A stretch of DNA of 40,536 nt from Streptomyces plumbidurans (lineage in GTDB: Bacteria > Actinomycetota > Actinomycetes > Streptomycetales > Streptomycetaceae), in assembly GCF_019857225.1 (NCBI RefSeq), contig NZ_JAFJSY010000090.1, positions 1-40,536 on the forward strand. The letters are read 5' to 3'. The notes beneath the pieces are model-generated. The model had not been told where the DNA came from, did no database searches, and saw only the letters and a list, made by a program, of their open reading frames with translations. A program made the translations under genes and the position numbers. This document shows, one piece after another, positions 8,006 to 16,684 of the stretch (position 1 is the first letter of the stretch; every line of letters starts with the position of its first letter).

Positions 8006-8051
8006 CTATTCACAGGTTGCCGAAAGGACGTTCTCAGAGGATCCCGACAGT

Positions 8052-8801
8052 GTGTTCAGCATGACCACGACCTCGCCCCAGGGGCGCACCGAACTGCTGA
8101 GGCCGGACGGGAGCCCCGTCCGAGTGCTTGTGGTGGACGACGAGATGTCGATCACCGAACTTCTGTCCATGGCCCTGCGCTACGAGGGATGGCAGATCCG
8201 CAGCGCGGGGGACGGCACGGGTGCCATCCAGACCGCGCGCGAGTTCCGGCCGGACGCCGTCGTCCTGGACATGATGCTGCCCGACATGGACGGCCTGACC
8301 GTGCTCGGGCGGCTGCGCCGCGAGCTCCCGGACGTTCCGGTCCTGTTCCTCACGGCCAAGGACGCGGTGGAGGACCGTATCGCCGGTCTCACGGCGGGCG
8401 GCGACGACTACGTCACCAAGCCGTTCTCCCTGGAGGAGGTCGTCGCGCGGCTGCGTGGTCTCATCCGCCGCTCCGGTGCCGCCGACCGGCGCTCCGAGTC
8501 CGTCCTGGTCGTCGGTGACCTCACCCTCGACGAGGACAGCCACGAGGTGTCGCGGGGCGGGGACAACATCCACCTCACCGCCACCGAGTTCGAGCTGCTG
8601 CGCTTCCTGATGCGCAACCCGCGGCGTGTGCTCAGCAAGGCACAGATACTCGACCGTGTGTGGTCGTACGACTTCGGCGGCCAGGCCAATGTGGTCGAGC
8701 TCTACATCTCGTATCTGCGACGGAAGATCGACGCCGGCCGTGAGCCGATGATCCACACCCGGCGCGGCGCCGGTTACCTGATCAAGCCCGCCGTGTCATG
8801 A
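8052..8801 (+). CDS. OmpR-family response regulator
   Basis: The receiver domain has acidic residues in VLVVDDE, phospho-acceptor Asp at about residue 73 (VVLDMMLPDMDG), the switch Thr in FLTAKD and Lys in YVTKPFS. A winged-helix DNA-binding domain follows (LTATEFELLRFLM, then VVELYISYLRRKID and RRGAGYLI). The start is chosen as GTG 8052, 11 nt after AGAGG; ATG 8061 is possible. The gene ends with TGA overlapped by the ATG of the kinase gene (ATGA), so the two are translationally coupled. The upstream region carries the phased repeats. Confidence 0.92.
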   Translation: MFSMTTTSPQGRTELLRPDGSPVRVLVVDDEMSITELLSMALRYEGWQIRSAGDGTGAIQTAREFRPDAVVLDMMLPDMDGLTVLGRLRRELPDVPVLFLTAKDAVEDRIAGLTAGGDDYVTKPFSLEEVVARLRGLIRRSGAADRRSESVLVVGDLTLDEDSHEVSRGGDNIHLTATEFELLRFLMRNPRRVLSKAQILDRVWSYDFGGQANVVELYISYLRRKIDAGREPMIHTRRGAGYLIKPAVS

Positions 8802-10471
8802 GCGGACGACGACGACCGCGCGCGCAGAAGCGACGCGCGGGCCAGCCGCGCACCCTGCGGGCGCGGCTCGTCGTCGCGTCCGTCGTGCTGATCGCCGTCG
8901 TGTGCGCGGTGATCGGCACGGTCACGACCCTCGCGCTGCGCTCGCATCTCTACAGCCAGCTGGACGACCGGCTGATGGAGGTCTCCGGCCGGGCGGCAGG
9001 GATCGGCGGGCCGATCAGCGGTGGTGCCCCCGAGAAGAAGAGCGGTGGTGCCCCCGAGAAGAAGAGCGGGGGTGCCGCCGAGAAGAAGAGTGGAGACGAG
9101 AAGACCTACCCGCAGACCCTCGACCTGGGCCAGTTCGTCACGCGTGGCCCGCAGCCGGAGCACACGGTCATCGCCCGGGTCCGGAACGGCCAGATCACCG
9201 ACGGCAAGTACGGCGAGAAGTCGGACGACAGCCCCGACATCAGCGGCATGGCCGCCAGCGACCTCAGCGAGGCGGCCCGCACCTCGCTCAACACCGTTGC
9301 GCAGGACGGCAGGATCCACACCGTGGAGATCAGCGGGCTGGGCTCCTACCGCGTCAAGTACGTCACCGGCGCCACCGGCAACTACTACGTGGCCGTCCCC
9401 ACCAGTGATCCCGACAGCACCATCAACACCCTGATCCTCGTGGAGATCAGCGTCACCGCCGCCGGCCTGGGCGCTGCCGTCATCGCCGGGTACGTCCTCG
9501 TGGGCGTGGCCACCCGTCCCCTGCGCCGGGTCGCCGCGACCGCGACGCGGGTCTCCGAACTGCCCCTGCACACCGGCGAGGTGAACCTCAGCGAGCGGGT
9601 GCCCGAGCCCGAGACCGACCCGCACACCGAGGTCGGCCAGGTCGGGGCCGCGCTCAACCGGATGCTCGACCATGTCCACGGCGCCCTGCACGCACGGCAG
9701 CAGAGCGAGATGCGGGTACGGCAGTTCGTGGCGGACGCCAGTCATGAGCTCAGAACACCGCTCGCCTCCATCCGCGGGTACGCCGAGCTGACCAGGCGCG
9801 GCAGGGAGCAGGTCGGCCCCGACACCCGGCACGCCCTCGGCCGTATCGAGTCCGAGGCGGGCCGGATGACGCTGCTCGTCGAGGATCTGCTGCTGCTCGC
9901 CCGGCTGGACGCCGGACGGCCGCTGCAGTTCGAGCAGACCGACCTGGTCCCGCTGGTCGTCGACACGATCAGCGACTCCCGCGCGGCCGGCATGGACCAC
10001 AACTGGCGGCTCGACCTGCCCGACGAACCCGCGCTGGTCAGCGCCGACGCGGCCCGCATCCAGCAAGTGCTGGTCAATCTGCTCGGCAACGCCCGCAAGC
10101 ACACCCCGCCCGGTACGACGGTCACCGCGCGCGTACAGCGGCGCGGGCCGTGGATGTGCGTGGACGTGGAGGACAACGGCCAGGGCATCCCGCCCGAACT
10201 GCTGCCGCACGTCTTCGAGCGGTTCGCGCGCGGTGACTCGGCGCGCTCGCGGGCAACGGGCTCCACCGGCCTCGGACTTGCGATCGTCGAGGCCGTCGCG
10301 ACCGCGCACGGCGGCGCCGTCACCGTGGACAGCGTTCCCGGACGCACGGTGTTCACCGTGCATCTGCCTGCGCTCGCCCCGGCGGTGCCGCACCCGGCCC
10401 CCGAAACGAACTGGCAATCGCACTCACAGGCGCACCACAGTGCCACCACATGGGTGCAACAGGGGGCTTGA
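8798..10471 (+). CDS. Two-component sensor histidine kinase
   Basis: 557 residues. A short basic N-terminus is followed by TM1 (about 24-46), an extracytoplasmic domain of about 170 residues and TM2 (about 213-240), then HAMP, HisKA with phospho-acceptor His316 in DASHELRTPL, and HATPase with NLLGNARKHT (N box), DNGQGIP (G1), FERFARG (F) and STGLGLAIV (G2). All catalytic motifs are intact. The extracytoplasmic domain carries three tandem GGA(P/A)EKKS units at about 73-97, which is unusual. It is coupled to the response regulator before it and followed closely by membrane glycosyltransferase genes, hinting at a cell-envelope signal. Confidence 0.93.
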   Translation: MSGRRRPRAQKRRAGQPRTLRARLVVASVVLIAVVCAVIGTVTTLALRSHLYSQLDDRLMEVSGRAAGIGGPISGGAPEKKSGGAPEKKSGGAAEKKSGDEKTYPQTLDLGQFVTRGPQPEHTVIARVRNGQITDGKYGEKSDDSPDISGMAASDLSEAARTSLNTVAQDGRIHTVEISGLGSYRVKYVTGATGNYYVAVPTSDPDSTINTLILVEISVTAAGLGAAVIAGYVLVGVATRPLRRVAATATRVSELPLHTGEVNLSERVPEPETDPHTEVGQVGAALNRMLDHVHGALHARQQSEMRVRQFVADASHELRTPLASIRGYAELTRRGREQVGPDTRHALGRIESEAGRMTLLVEDLLLLARLDAGRPLQFEQTDLVPLVVDTISDSRAAGMDHNWRLDLPDEPALVSADAARIQQVLVNLLGNARKHTPPGTTVTARVQRRGPWMCVDVEDNGQGIPPELLPHVFERFARGDSARSRATGSTGLGLAIVEAVATAHGGAVTVDSVPGRTVFTVHLPALAPAVPHPAPETNWQSHSQAHHSATTWVQQGA

Positions 10472-10485
10472 CCACAGTCGCTTGC

Positions 10486-11934
10486 ATGCGAAGCGACTCT
10501 TCTCCCGGCACCCTGCCGGTGCGGGAGCACCTCCCGGCCGGCGCCGCCGGTACGCCCGTCCTGGATGTAGTGATCCCCGTCTACAACGAGGAGAAGGACC
10601 TCCAGCCGTGTGTGCTCAGACTGCACGAGCACCTCAGGCGCACCTTCCCGTACGAGTTCCGCATCACGATCGCGGACAACGCCTCGACGGACACCACCCC
10701 GCAGGTGGCGGCGCGGCTGGCGGCGGAGATACCGGAGGTCTTCAACTTCCGGCTGGAGCAGAAGGGCCGCGGCCGCGCCCTGCGGACGGTGTGGTCCGCC
10801 TCCGAGGCGCCGATCCTCGCCTACATGGACGTGGACCTGTCGACCGATCTGAACGCCCTGCTGCCGCTGGTGGCGCCGCTGATCTCGGGCCACTCCGACC
10901 TCGCGATCGGCTCCCGCCTCGCCCGCTCCTCGCGCGTCGTGCGCGGTCCCAAGCGGGAGTTCATCAGCCGCGCCTACAACCTCATCCTGCGTGGCTCGCT
11001 GCAGGCCCGCTTCTCCGACGCGCAGTGCGGCTTCAAGGCGATCCGGCGTGATGTCGCGCAGGTGCTGCTGCCGATGGTCGAGGACGCCGGCTGGTTCTTC
11101 GACACCGAGATGCTGGTGCTCGCCGAGCGCGCGGGCCTCAGGATCCACGAAGTGCCGGTCGACTGGGTCGACGACCCGGACTCGACCGTCCACATCGTCA
11201 AGACGGCGACCGAGGACCTCAAGGGCGTGTGGCGCGTGGGCAAGGCGCTGGCCACCGGCTCGCTGCCGCTGGACCGGATCACCCGGCCGTTCGGCGACGA
11301 CCCGCGCGACCGCGACATCCAGGACGTACCGAAGGGGCTGGCCCGCCAGCTCGTCGGGTTCTGCGTCGTGGGCGGTCTGTCGACCCTCTTCTATCTGCTC
11401 CTCTACAGCCTCTTCCGGCAGTTCAGCGGCGCGCAGATCGCCAACGCGCTCGCGCTGCTGGTCTCGGCCGTCGCGAACACGGCCGCCAACCGGCGCCTGA
11501 CCTTCGGGGTCCGCGGCCGGGGCGGCGCCGTCCGCCACCAGGCCCAAGGACTCGTCGTCTTCGGGATCGGCCTCGCGCTGACCAGCGGTTCGCTCGCCGC
11601 CCTGAACGCGGCGACCTCCCACCCCGCGCACTCCACCGAACTCGCCGTCCTGGTCGCCGCCAACCTCGCGGCCACGGTGCTGCGCTTCCTGCTCTTCCGT
11701 GCCTGGGTCTTCCCCGACCGGGGCGAGGGCCGACCGTCCACGGTGGTGGCCTCGCGCACCCCGCCCCCGCCGACGTCCTCGGCGACCTACTCCACGGCCG
11801 CGTACCCGCAGTACCAGCCGCAGCCGACGACCCCGTTCCGCGCCGGTGAAGTCGCGGACCGCAGCTGGGAGGACGCCACCATGCATCTGCAGCCGGTGCG
11901 TCCGACCGACACCGATCCGAGGGATCCCCGATGA
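10486..11934 (+). CDS. GT2 glycosyltransferase fused to a GtrA-like membrane domain
   Basis: About 482 residues from ATG 10486. An in-frame ATG at 10450 inside the kinase gene is an alternative; neither has a clear ribosome binding site. Residues about 25-250 are a GT-A glycosyltransferase (VVIPVYNEEKDL; IADNAS; YMDVDLSTD, the DxD-like metal site; CGFKAIRR; DTEMLVLAERAGLRI), resembling dolichol/polyprenol-phosphate mannose synthases. Residues about 285-410 form four membrane segments of the GtrA type. A Pro-rich cytoplasmic tail follows. Such fusions make and may flip polyprenyl-phosphate sugars, which would supply the GT39 enzyme encoded next. Stop and next start overlap (ATGA). Confidence 0.87.
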   Translation: MRSDSSPGTLPVREHLPAGAAGTPVLDVVIPVYNEEKDLQPCVLRLHEHLRRTFPYEFRITIADNASTDTTPQVAARLAAEIPEVFNFRLEQKGRGRALRTVWSASEAPILAYMDVDLSTDLNALLPLVAPLISGHSDLAIGSRLARSSRVVRGPKREFISRAYNLILRGSLQARFSDAQCGFKAIRRDVAQVLLPMVEDAGWFFDTEMLVLAERAGLRIHEVPVDWVDDPDSTVHIVKTATEDLKGVWRVGKALATGSLPLDRITRPFGDDPRDRDIQDVPKGLARQLVGFCVVGGLSTLFYLLLYSLFRQFSGAQIANALALLVSAVANTAANRRLTFGVRGRGGAVRHQAQGLVVFGIGLALTSGSLAALNAATSHPAHSTELAVLVAANLAATVLRFLLFRAWVFPDRGEGRPSTVVASRTPPPPTSSATYSTAAYPQYQPQPTTPFRAGEVADRSWEDATMHLQPVRPTDTDPRDPR

Positions 11935-14186
11935 CGACCCACTACGACCGGACGCCCTACGACCGGACGGGCCACGACCGAACGACCTACGACCGAACGA
12001 CCTACGACGGCGGACCCGCACCGTCCTCCTGGGGCCCGCCTCCCGCGGCGGCCCCGGCCGAGGCGCAGCCGACTCCCCCCGCGGCCCCGCAGGCGGGCGA
12101 GCCGAAACAGCCCTTCGTACGCAGGCTGTGGCGCGGACGCCCCGAGGACCCCCGCTGGGCGCGCCCGGCCTTCCTCGGCCTGCTCGCCACCACGCTCCTG
12201 CTGTACCTGTACAACCTGAGCGCCTCCGGCTACGCCAACTCCTTCTACTCGGCGGCCGTCCAGGCCGGCAGCACATCCTGGAAGGCGTTCTTCTTCGGCT
12301 CGCTGGACGCGGGCAACGCCATCACCGTCGACAAGCCCCCGGCCTCGCTGTGGCCGATGGAGCTGTCCGTGCGCATCTTCGGCCTCAGCTCCTGGGCGAT
12401 CCTCGTCCCCGAGGTCCTGATGGGCGTCGCGACGGTCGCCGTCGTGTACGCGGGTGTACGGCGCCGGTTCGGCCCCGGCGCCGGTCTGATCGCGGGCGCG
12501 GTGCTCGCGCTCACTCCGGTCGCGGCACTGATGTTCCGGTTCAACAACCCGGACGCGATGCTGGCGCTGCTGATGGCCGTCGCCTGCTACCTGGTGGTCC
12601 GCGCGGTCGAGGACGGCCGGACGAAGTGGCTGGTGTGGGCGGGTGTCGCGATCGGCTTCGCGTTCCTCGCCAAGACGCTGCAGGCGTTCCTGATCCTGCC
12701 GCCGCTGGCGATCGTGTACGCGGTCTGCGCACCGGTGTCGCTGCGCAAGCGGCTGGCCCAACTGGCCGCCGCGACCGGCGCCTTGGTCGTCTCCGGCGGC
12801 TGGTGGGTCGCGATCGTCGAGCTGTGGCCGGCGTCCTCGCGCCCCTACATCGGCGGCTCGCAGAACAACAGCTTCCTCGAACTGACCTTTGGCTACAACG
12901 GCTTCGGCCGCCTCAGCGGCGACGAGACCGGCAGCGTCGGCGGCGGTGGCGGCGCGGGCGGCACCGGGCGGTGGGGCGAGACCGGCTGGGACCGGATGTT
13001 CAACTCCGAGATCGGCAGCCAGATCTCCTGGCTGCTGCCCGCCGCGCTGATCCTGTTCGCCGCCGGTCTGGTGGCGACGCGGAAACTGAAGCGGACGTCC
13101 GTGACCCGCGCCTCGTTCCTGGTGTGGGGCGGCTCGCTGCTGATGACCGTGCTCGTCTTCAGCTATATGGCGGGCATCTTCCACCAGTACTACACGGTGG
13201 CCCTCGCGCCCTACCTGGCCGCCGTGATCGGCATGGGCTCCGCGCTCCTGTGGGAGAAGCGGCGGGAGACCTGGGCCTCGCTCACCCTCGCCGCCGCGGT
13301 CGTGGCGAGCGCCGCATGGGGCTACGTCCTGCTCAACCGCACCCCGGACTATCTGCCCTGGCTGAAGAACCTGGTCCTGGTCGGCGGCCTGGCCGCCGCG
13401 CTCGGCCTGATCTTCGCGGGCCACATCAACCGCCGGCTCGCCCTCGGGGCGGCGGCCGTGGGCCTGGTGGCAGCGCTGGCCGGCCCGACCGCATACACCA
13501 TCAGCACCCTGCGGCAGGGCCACACCGGCTCCATCGTGACCGCGGGCCCGGCGGGCGCGAGCATGATGGGCGGCGGCCCCGGCGGCGGTGGCGGTGGCGG
13601 CATGCGCGGCGGCTTCGGCGGCGGCATGCCGGGCCGGAACCAGCAGGGCCAGCAGGGCGGCCAGAACCAGCAGGGCCAACAGGGCCAGCAGAACCAGCAA
13701 GGCCAACAGGGCCGGCCGAACGGCAACGGCTTTCCCGACGGCGGCTTCGGCGGCAACGGGGGCCGCATGGGCGGTGGAGGTGGCGCCGGCGGTCTGCTGA
13801 ACGGCGCGACCGTCAGCTCCCAGGCCAAGAAGCTGCTGGAGACGGACTCCGCGAAGTACACGTGGGCCGCCGCCGCCATCGGCGCCCAGAACGCGGCGAA
13901 TTACCAGCTCTCCACCGGCGACCCGGTCATGGCGATCGGCGGCTTCAACGGCACCGACCCGTCCCCGACGCTCGCCCAGTTCCAGGAGTACGTGTCCGAA
14001 GGGAAGATCCACTACTTCATCTCGTCCGGCACCGGAGGTGGCATGGGCGGTGGCATGGGTGGTGGCATGGGTGGCAGCAGCACCGGCACGTCCTCGCAGA
14101 TCTCGTCGTGGGTCGAGAAGAACTTCAAGAAGGTGACGGTCGGCTCGGCCACCTTCTACGACCTGACACAGAAGGCGAGCAGCTGA
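11931..14186 (+). CDS. GT39 (PMT/ArnT-like) membrane glycosyltransferase
   Basis: 751 residues. The N-terminal tail repeats YDRT (Tyr-Asp-Arg-Thr) four or five times, then a Pro/Ala linker. TM1 begins near 80. DKPPASLW in the first large loop includes the catalytic acidic residue of the PMT_2/ArnT family. Around ten further hydrophobic segments follow. Residues about 540-620 and 700-715 are low-complexity Gly/Met and QQG-repeat sequence within a large C-terminal extracytoplasmic region. These enzymes transfer sugar from polyprenyl phosphate to lipid or protein on the outside of the membrane. The upstream GT2-GtrA gene would make the donor. Acceptor unknown. Confidence 0.87.
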   Translation: MTTHYDRTPYDRTGHDRTTYDRTTYDGGPAPSSWGPPPAAAPAEAQPTPPAAPQAGEPKQPFVRRLWRGRPEDPRWARPAFLGLLATTLLLYLYNLSASGYANSFYSAAVQAGSTSWKAFFFGSLDAGNAITVDKPPASLWPMELSVRIFGLSSWAILVPEVLMGVATVAVVYAGVRRRFGPGAGLIAGAVLALTPVAALMFRFNNPDAMLALLMAVACYLVVRAVEDGRTKWLVWAGVAIGFAFLAKTLQAFLILPPLAIVYAVCAPVSLRKRLAQLAAATGALVVSGGWWVAIVELWPASSRPYIGGSQNNSFLELTFGYNGFGRLSGDETGSVGGGGGAGGTGRWGETGWDRMFNSEIGSQISWLLPAALILFAAGLVATRKLKRTSVTRASFLVWGGSLLMTVLVFSYMAGIFHQYYTVALAPYLAAVIGMGSALLWEKRRETWASLTLAAAVVASAAWGYVLLNRTPDYLPWLKNLVLVGGLAAALGLIFAGHINRRLALGAAAVGLVAALAGPTAYTISTLRQGHTGSIVTAGPAGASMMGGGPGGGGGGGMRGGFGGGMPGRNQQGQQGGQNQQGQQGQQNQQGQQGRPNGNGFPDGGFGGNGGRMGGGGGAGGLLNGATVSSQAKKLLETDSAKYTWAAAAIGAQNAANYQLSTGDPVMAIGGFNGTDPSPTLAQFQEYVSEGKIHYFISSGTGGGMGGGMGGGMGGSSTGTSSQISSWVEKNFKKVTVGSATFYDLTQKASS

Positions 14187-14334
14187 CGGAAAGCCGTTGA
14201 CGAAGAGCCCTGACGGAACGGTGTGTTGGCTGCCGCGTTGCTGCCGCGCCCTGAGCGGGCAGACTCGGGGGTGGTGGTCGCCTGAGAGCTCGGTGGCATC
14301 GACGGTCCGGCGGGCGCGGGTCGAACTGGGCTGA

Positions 14335-14355
14335 TCGCGCAGTTCCCCGCGCCCC
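14335..14355. repeat. Copy 1 of a short intergenic Streptomyces motif
   Basis: Contains CGCGCAGTTCCCCGCGCCCC, preceded by T. The same 21 bases recur at 37597-37617. In my experience this motif is scattered through Streptomyces intergenic regions, but its role is unknown to me. Confidence 0.7.
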
Positions 14356-14417
14356 CTTCGGGTCCGCTGCCGCCTAGCATCTTGATCAGTCAACGGACCG
14401 TCTAGGAAGGTGCGCCA

Positions 14418-15173
14418 ATGGTGAGGGCAGCCGAGCGTGCGGCGCGGACCAGCGTGTGGCTGGAGGGCAAGGTCCGCCGGAGCGGTCGCGGCGGTCAGCC
14501 GTCGGGGCTCGACCGGGACCGGATCACCGAGGTGACCGTCCGGCTCCTGGACGCCGAGGGGCTGGCCAGGTTCTCGATGCGCAGGCTGGCCGGCGAGCTG
14601 AACGTCACGGCGATGTCCGTCTACTGGTACGTCGACACCAAGGACGACCTGCTCGAACTGGCCCTGGACGCCGCCTTCGGCGAGCTGGAGCTGCCCGACC
14701 CGGAGGCCGACGAGGACTGGCGCGACCAACTGCGCGCGCTGGCGAAGGAGTACCGCTCCCTGCTGGTCCGCCACCCCTGGCTGTCCCCGCTGGCCGGCAC
14801 GTTCCTGAACATCGGCCCGAACTCGCTGGCCTTCTCCGAGGTCGTCCAGCACATCGTCCGCAAGACGGGCCTGCCCGTGCACGGCCTGTCCGGCGCCCTG
14901 TCGGCCGTCTTCCAGTTCGTCTACGGCTTCGGCACGATCGAGGGCCACTTCATCGCCCGCTCCGCCTCCGCCGGGATGACCCAGGACGAGTACTTCCAGC
15001 ACGCCATGAGCGCGGTGACCCAGGCCCCCGAGGCCGCCGCGATCATCCAGGGGAACGCGGACATCATGGCGGCCCGGGGCGGCGACACGGTCCAGGAGAT
15101 GCGCGAACGGGACTTCACCTTCGCCCTCGACCTGCTGGTGGCAGGCATCGAGGCGATGGTGGCCCGCAGCTGA
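14418..15173 (+). CDS. TetR-family transcriptional regulator
   Basis: 251 residues. After a basic N-terminus, residues about 36-85 form the TetR HTH (FSMRRLAGELNVTAMSVYWYVDTKDDLLELAL), with the classic Y-x-Y/H-F-like recognition helix. The larger C-terminal domain resembles the tetracycline-repressor-type ligand/dimer domain. AGGAAGG precedes the ATG. A CCTAG / CTAGG pair about 33 bp apart lies just upstream and may be part of its own operator. It is transcribed away from the convergent PPOX gene. Target and ligand unknown. Confidence 0.88.
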   Translation: MVRAAERAARTSVWLEGKVRRSGRGGQPSGLDRDRITEVTVRLLDAEGLARFSMRRLAGELNVTAMSVYWYVDTKDDLLELALDAAFGELELPDPEADEDWRDQLRALAKEYRSLLVRHPWLSPLAGTFLNIGPNSLAFSEVVQHIVRKTGLPVHGLSGALSAVFQFVYGFGTIEGHFIARSASAGMTQDEYFQHAMSAVTQAPEAAAIIQGNADIMAARGGDTVQEMRERDFTFALDLLVAGIEAMVARS

Positions 15174-15206
15174 CCCCGCCCGACTCCTGTCTCCTGCCCC
15201 TGCCGA

Positions 15207-15674
15207 CTATTCGGCGGCCAGCCGTGCCGGGAACCCTCCCGTGGCCACCGGCCCCCACCGCACCGGTGTGACCCGGATGATCGACTTGCCCTGCTTCACC
15301 ATGGCCGCCCGGTACTCGTCCCAGTCCGGGTGCTCGCCGGAGATGTTGCGGAAGTACTCCACCAGCGGTTCCACGGAGTCCGGGGAGTCGATCACCTCGG
15401 CGGTGCCGTCGATCTGGACCCAGGGGCCGTTCCACTCGTCGCTGAGGACGACGAGGCTGACCCGTTCGTCCCGCTTGGCGTTGCGGGTCTTGGCGCGCTC
15501 GGGGTAGGTCGAGACGACGATCCGCCCCGAGTCGTCGACCCCGCAGGTCAGCGGCGAGGCCTGGGGGCTGCCGTCGGTGCGGCGGGTGAGCAGGATGGCG
15601 CGGTGCCGGGGCCGTACGAAGTCCAGCAGCTCGTCGCGGGAGACGGCGGTGTTCGTAGCGATGTTGGGTGCCAT
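15207..15674 (-). CDS. PPOX-class (pyridoxamine 5'-phosphate oxidase-like) F420/flavin-binding protein
   Basis: 155 residues with the split beta-barrel pattern of F420-dependent PPOX proteins: HRAILLTRRTDGSPQASPLTCGVDDSGRIVVSTYPERAKTRNAKRDERVSLVVL in the first 80, then WVQIDGTAEVID and YFRNISGEHPDWDEYRAAMV. The R-x-x-K-x-R-N-A-K-R stretch is the typical phosphate/cofactor contact. The mobile cofactor may be F420 or flavin. Start is ATG 15674, with no strong ribosome binding site. Transcribed convergently with the TetR gene. Confidence 0.82.
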   Translation of the reverse strand: MAPNIATNTAVSRDELLDFVRPRHRAILLTRRTDGSPQASPLTCGVDDSGRIVVSTYPERAKTRNAKRDERVSLVVLSDEWNGPWVQIDGTAEVIDSPDSVEPLVEYFRNISGEHPDWDEYRAAMVKQGKSIIRVTPVRWGPVATGGFPARLAAE

Positions 15675-15764
15675 GCCGTCAGCGTAGGCGCCCGGCCCCG
15701 GCTCAGCCTGCTCCTGCCAGGACTACGCACACGCCCGCCATCACGCCCGCCATCCCGCCTGCCG

Positions 15765-16586
15765 CTACGCCTCCGGCAGCGACTCCCCCTGCACCGCCTG
15801 GATGTCCAGCTCCACCTTCAGGGTGGTGCCGATGGCAGCGATGCCCGCCTGGATGACCTGGTTGTAGTTCATCGCGAAGTCCTCACGGTGCAGCTCCGTG
15901 GTCGCGCGGAAGGCGGCCCGGGTGCCGCCCCACGGGTCCGGGCCCGTGCCCAGGTAGGCCAGGTCCAGGTCGACCGGACGCACGACCCCGTGCAGGGTCA
16001 GCTCGCCGTGCACCGTCCAGCGGTCGGAGCCGGACGCCGTCAGTCCCGTGGACCGGTAGGTGATCTCGGGGTACTTCTCGGCGTCCAGGAAGTCCGGCGA
16101 CCGCAGATGGCCGTCCCGCATGCCGTTGCCCGTGTCGATGGACGCGGCCCGGATGACCGCCTCCACCCGGGACTTCTCGACCTCGTCCGGGGCGATCTCG
16201 ATGCGCCCGGCGAAGTCCGTGAAGCGGCCGTGCACGCTGGAGATGCCCAGGTGCTGGGCGACCGCGCCCACCGAGGAGTGCGCCGGGTCGATGGTCCACG
16301 GACCGGGCGGCGGCAGCTCGGTGCCACCCTGCCGGGCCAGGGTCACCGCCCCGAGCTCGGCGCGTCCGCTCGCGGTGACGAGCGCGCTGGAGGCGACGGG
16401 CGCGTACCCGAGGGCCGTGACGATGACGGTGTACGCCCCCGGGGCGAGCTCGGTGGTGTCCCGTACGGCCCCCTCGGCGTCCGCCTCTGCGCGCAGCACC
16501 TGTGTGCCGGTCATGTCGGTCACCGTGACGACCGCGTGCGACACGGCCCATCCGTCCCGCGTACGGATCTTCGCGGTCAGTCCCAT
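15765..16586 (-). CDS. YceI-family protein with an N-terminal carboxypeptidase-regulatory-like domain
   Basis: 273 residues. Start ATG 16586 follows CAGGGAG at 7 nt. Residues 1-75 form a beta-sandwich of the CarboxypepD_reg type (YTVIVTALGYAPVASSALV). Residues about 97-270 are YceI: WTIDPAHSSVGAVAQHLG, FTDFAGRIEI, LRSPDFLDAEKYPEITY and VHGELTLHGV, a lipocalin-like barrel that binds polyprenoid lipid in other bacteria. No signal peptide is present, so it is probably cytoplasmic. The domain closely resembles the C-terminal repeats of the MFS pump encoded just upstream. Confidence 0.85.
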   Translation of the reverse strand: MGLTAKIRTRDGWAVSHAVVTVTDMTGTQVLRAEADAEGAVRDTTELAPGAYTVIVTALGYAPVASSALVTASGRAELGAVTLARQGGTELPPPGPWTIDPAHSSVGAVAQHLGISSVHGRFTDFAGRIEIAPDEVEKSRVEAVIRAASIDTGNGMRDGHLRSPDFLDAEKYPEITYRSTGLTASGSDRWTVHGELTLHGVVRPVDLDLAYLGTGPDPWGGTRAAFRATTELHREDFAMNYNQVIQAGIAAIGTTLKVELDIQAVQGESLPEA

Positions 16587-16625
16587 CCCGTTTTCTCCCT
16601 GCAAGTGCTACTGGTCATGAAGAGT

Positions 16626-16676
16626 CCGGCCCGTGGCAGGTGTACCGCCGCGCGGGGTGCACCTGCCACGGGCCGG
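16626..16676 (-). terminator. Strong terminator after the MFS gene
   Basis: CCGGCCCGTGGCAGGTG and CACCTGCCACGGGCCGG form a perfect 17-bp stem around a 17-nt loop, just past the MFS stop. It separates the marR-MFS operon from the yceI gene. Confidence 0.85.
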
Positions 16677-16684
16677 AGGTCGGA

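Noticed and set aside
5797..8013. 738-codon minus-strand frame with RPRRDRDPFSNL repeats
   Set aside because: The repeats come from the tandem array read backwards; the DUF2797 and amidohydrolase genes lie on the other strand with clear motifs.
11787..15002. 1071-codon minus-strand frame
   Set aside because: Antisense to the GT39 and TetR genes; low-complexity Ala/Gly/Arg content and no recognisable domain.
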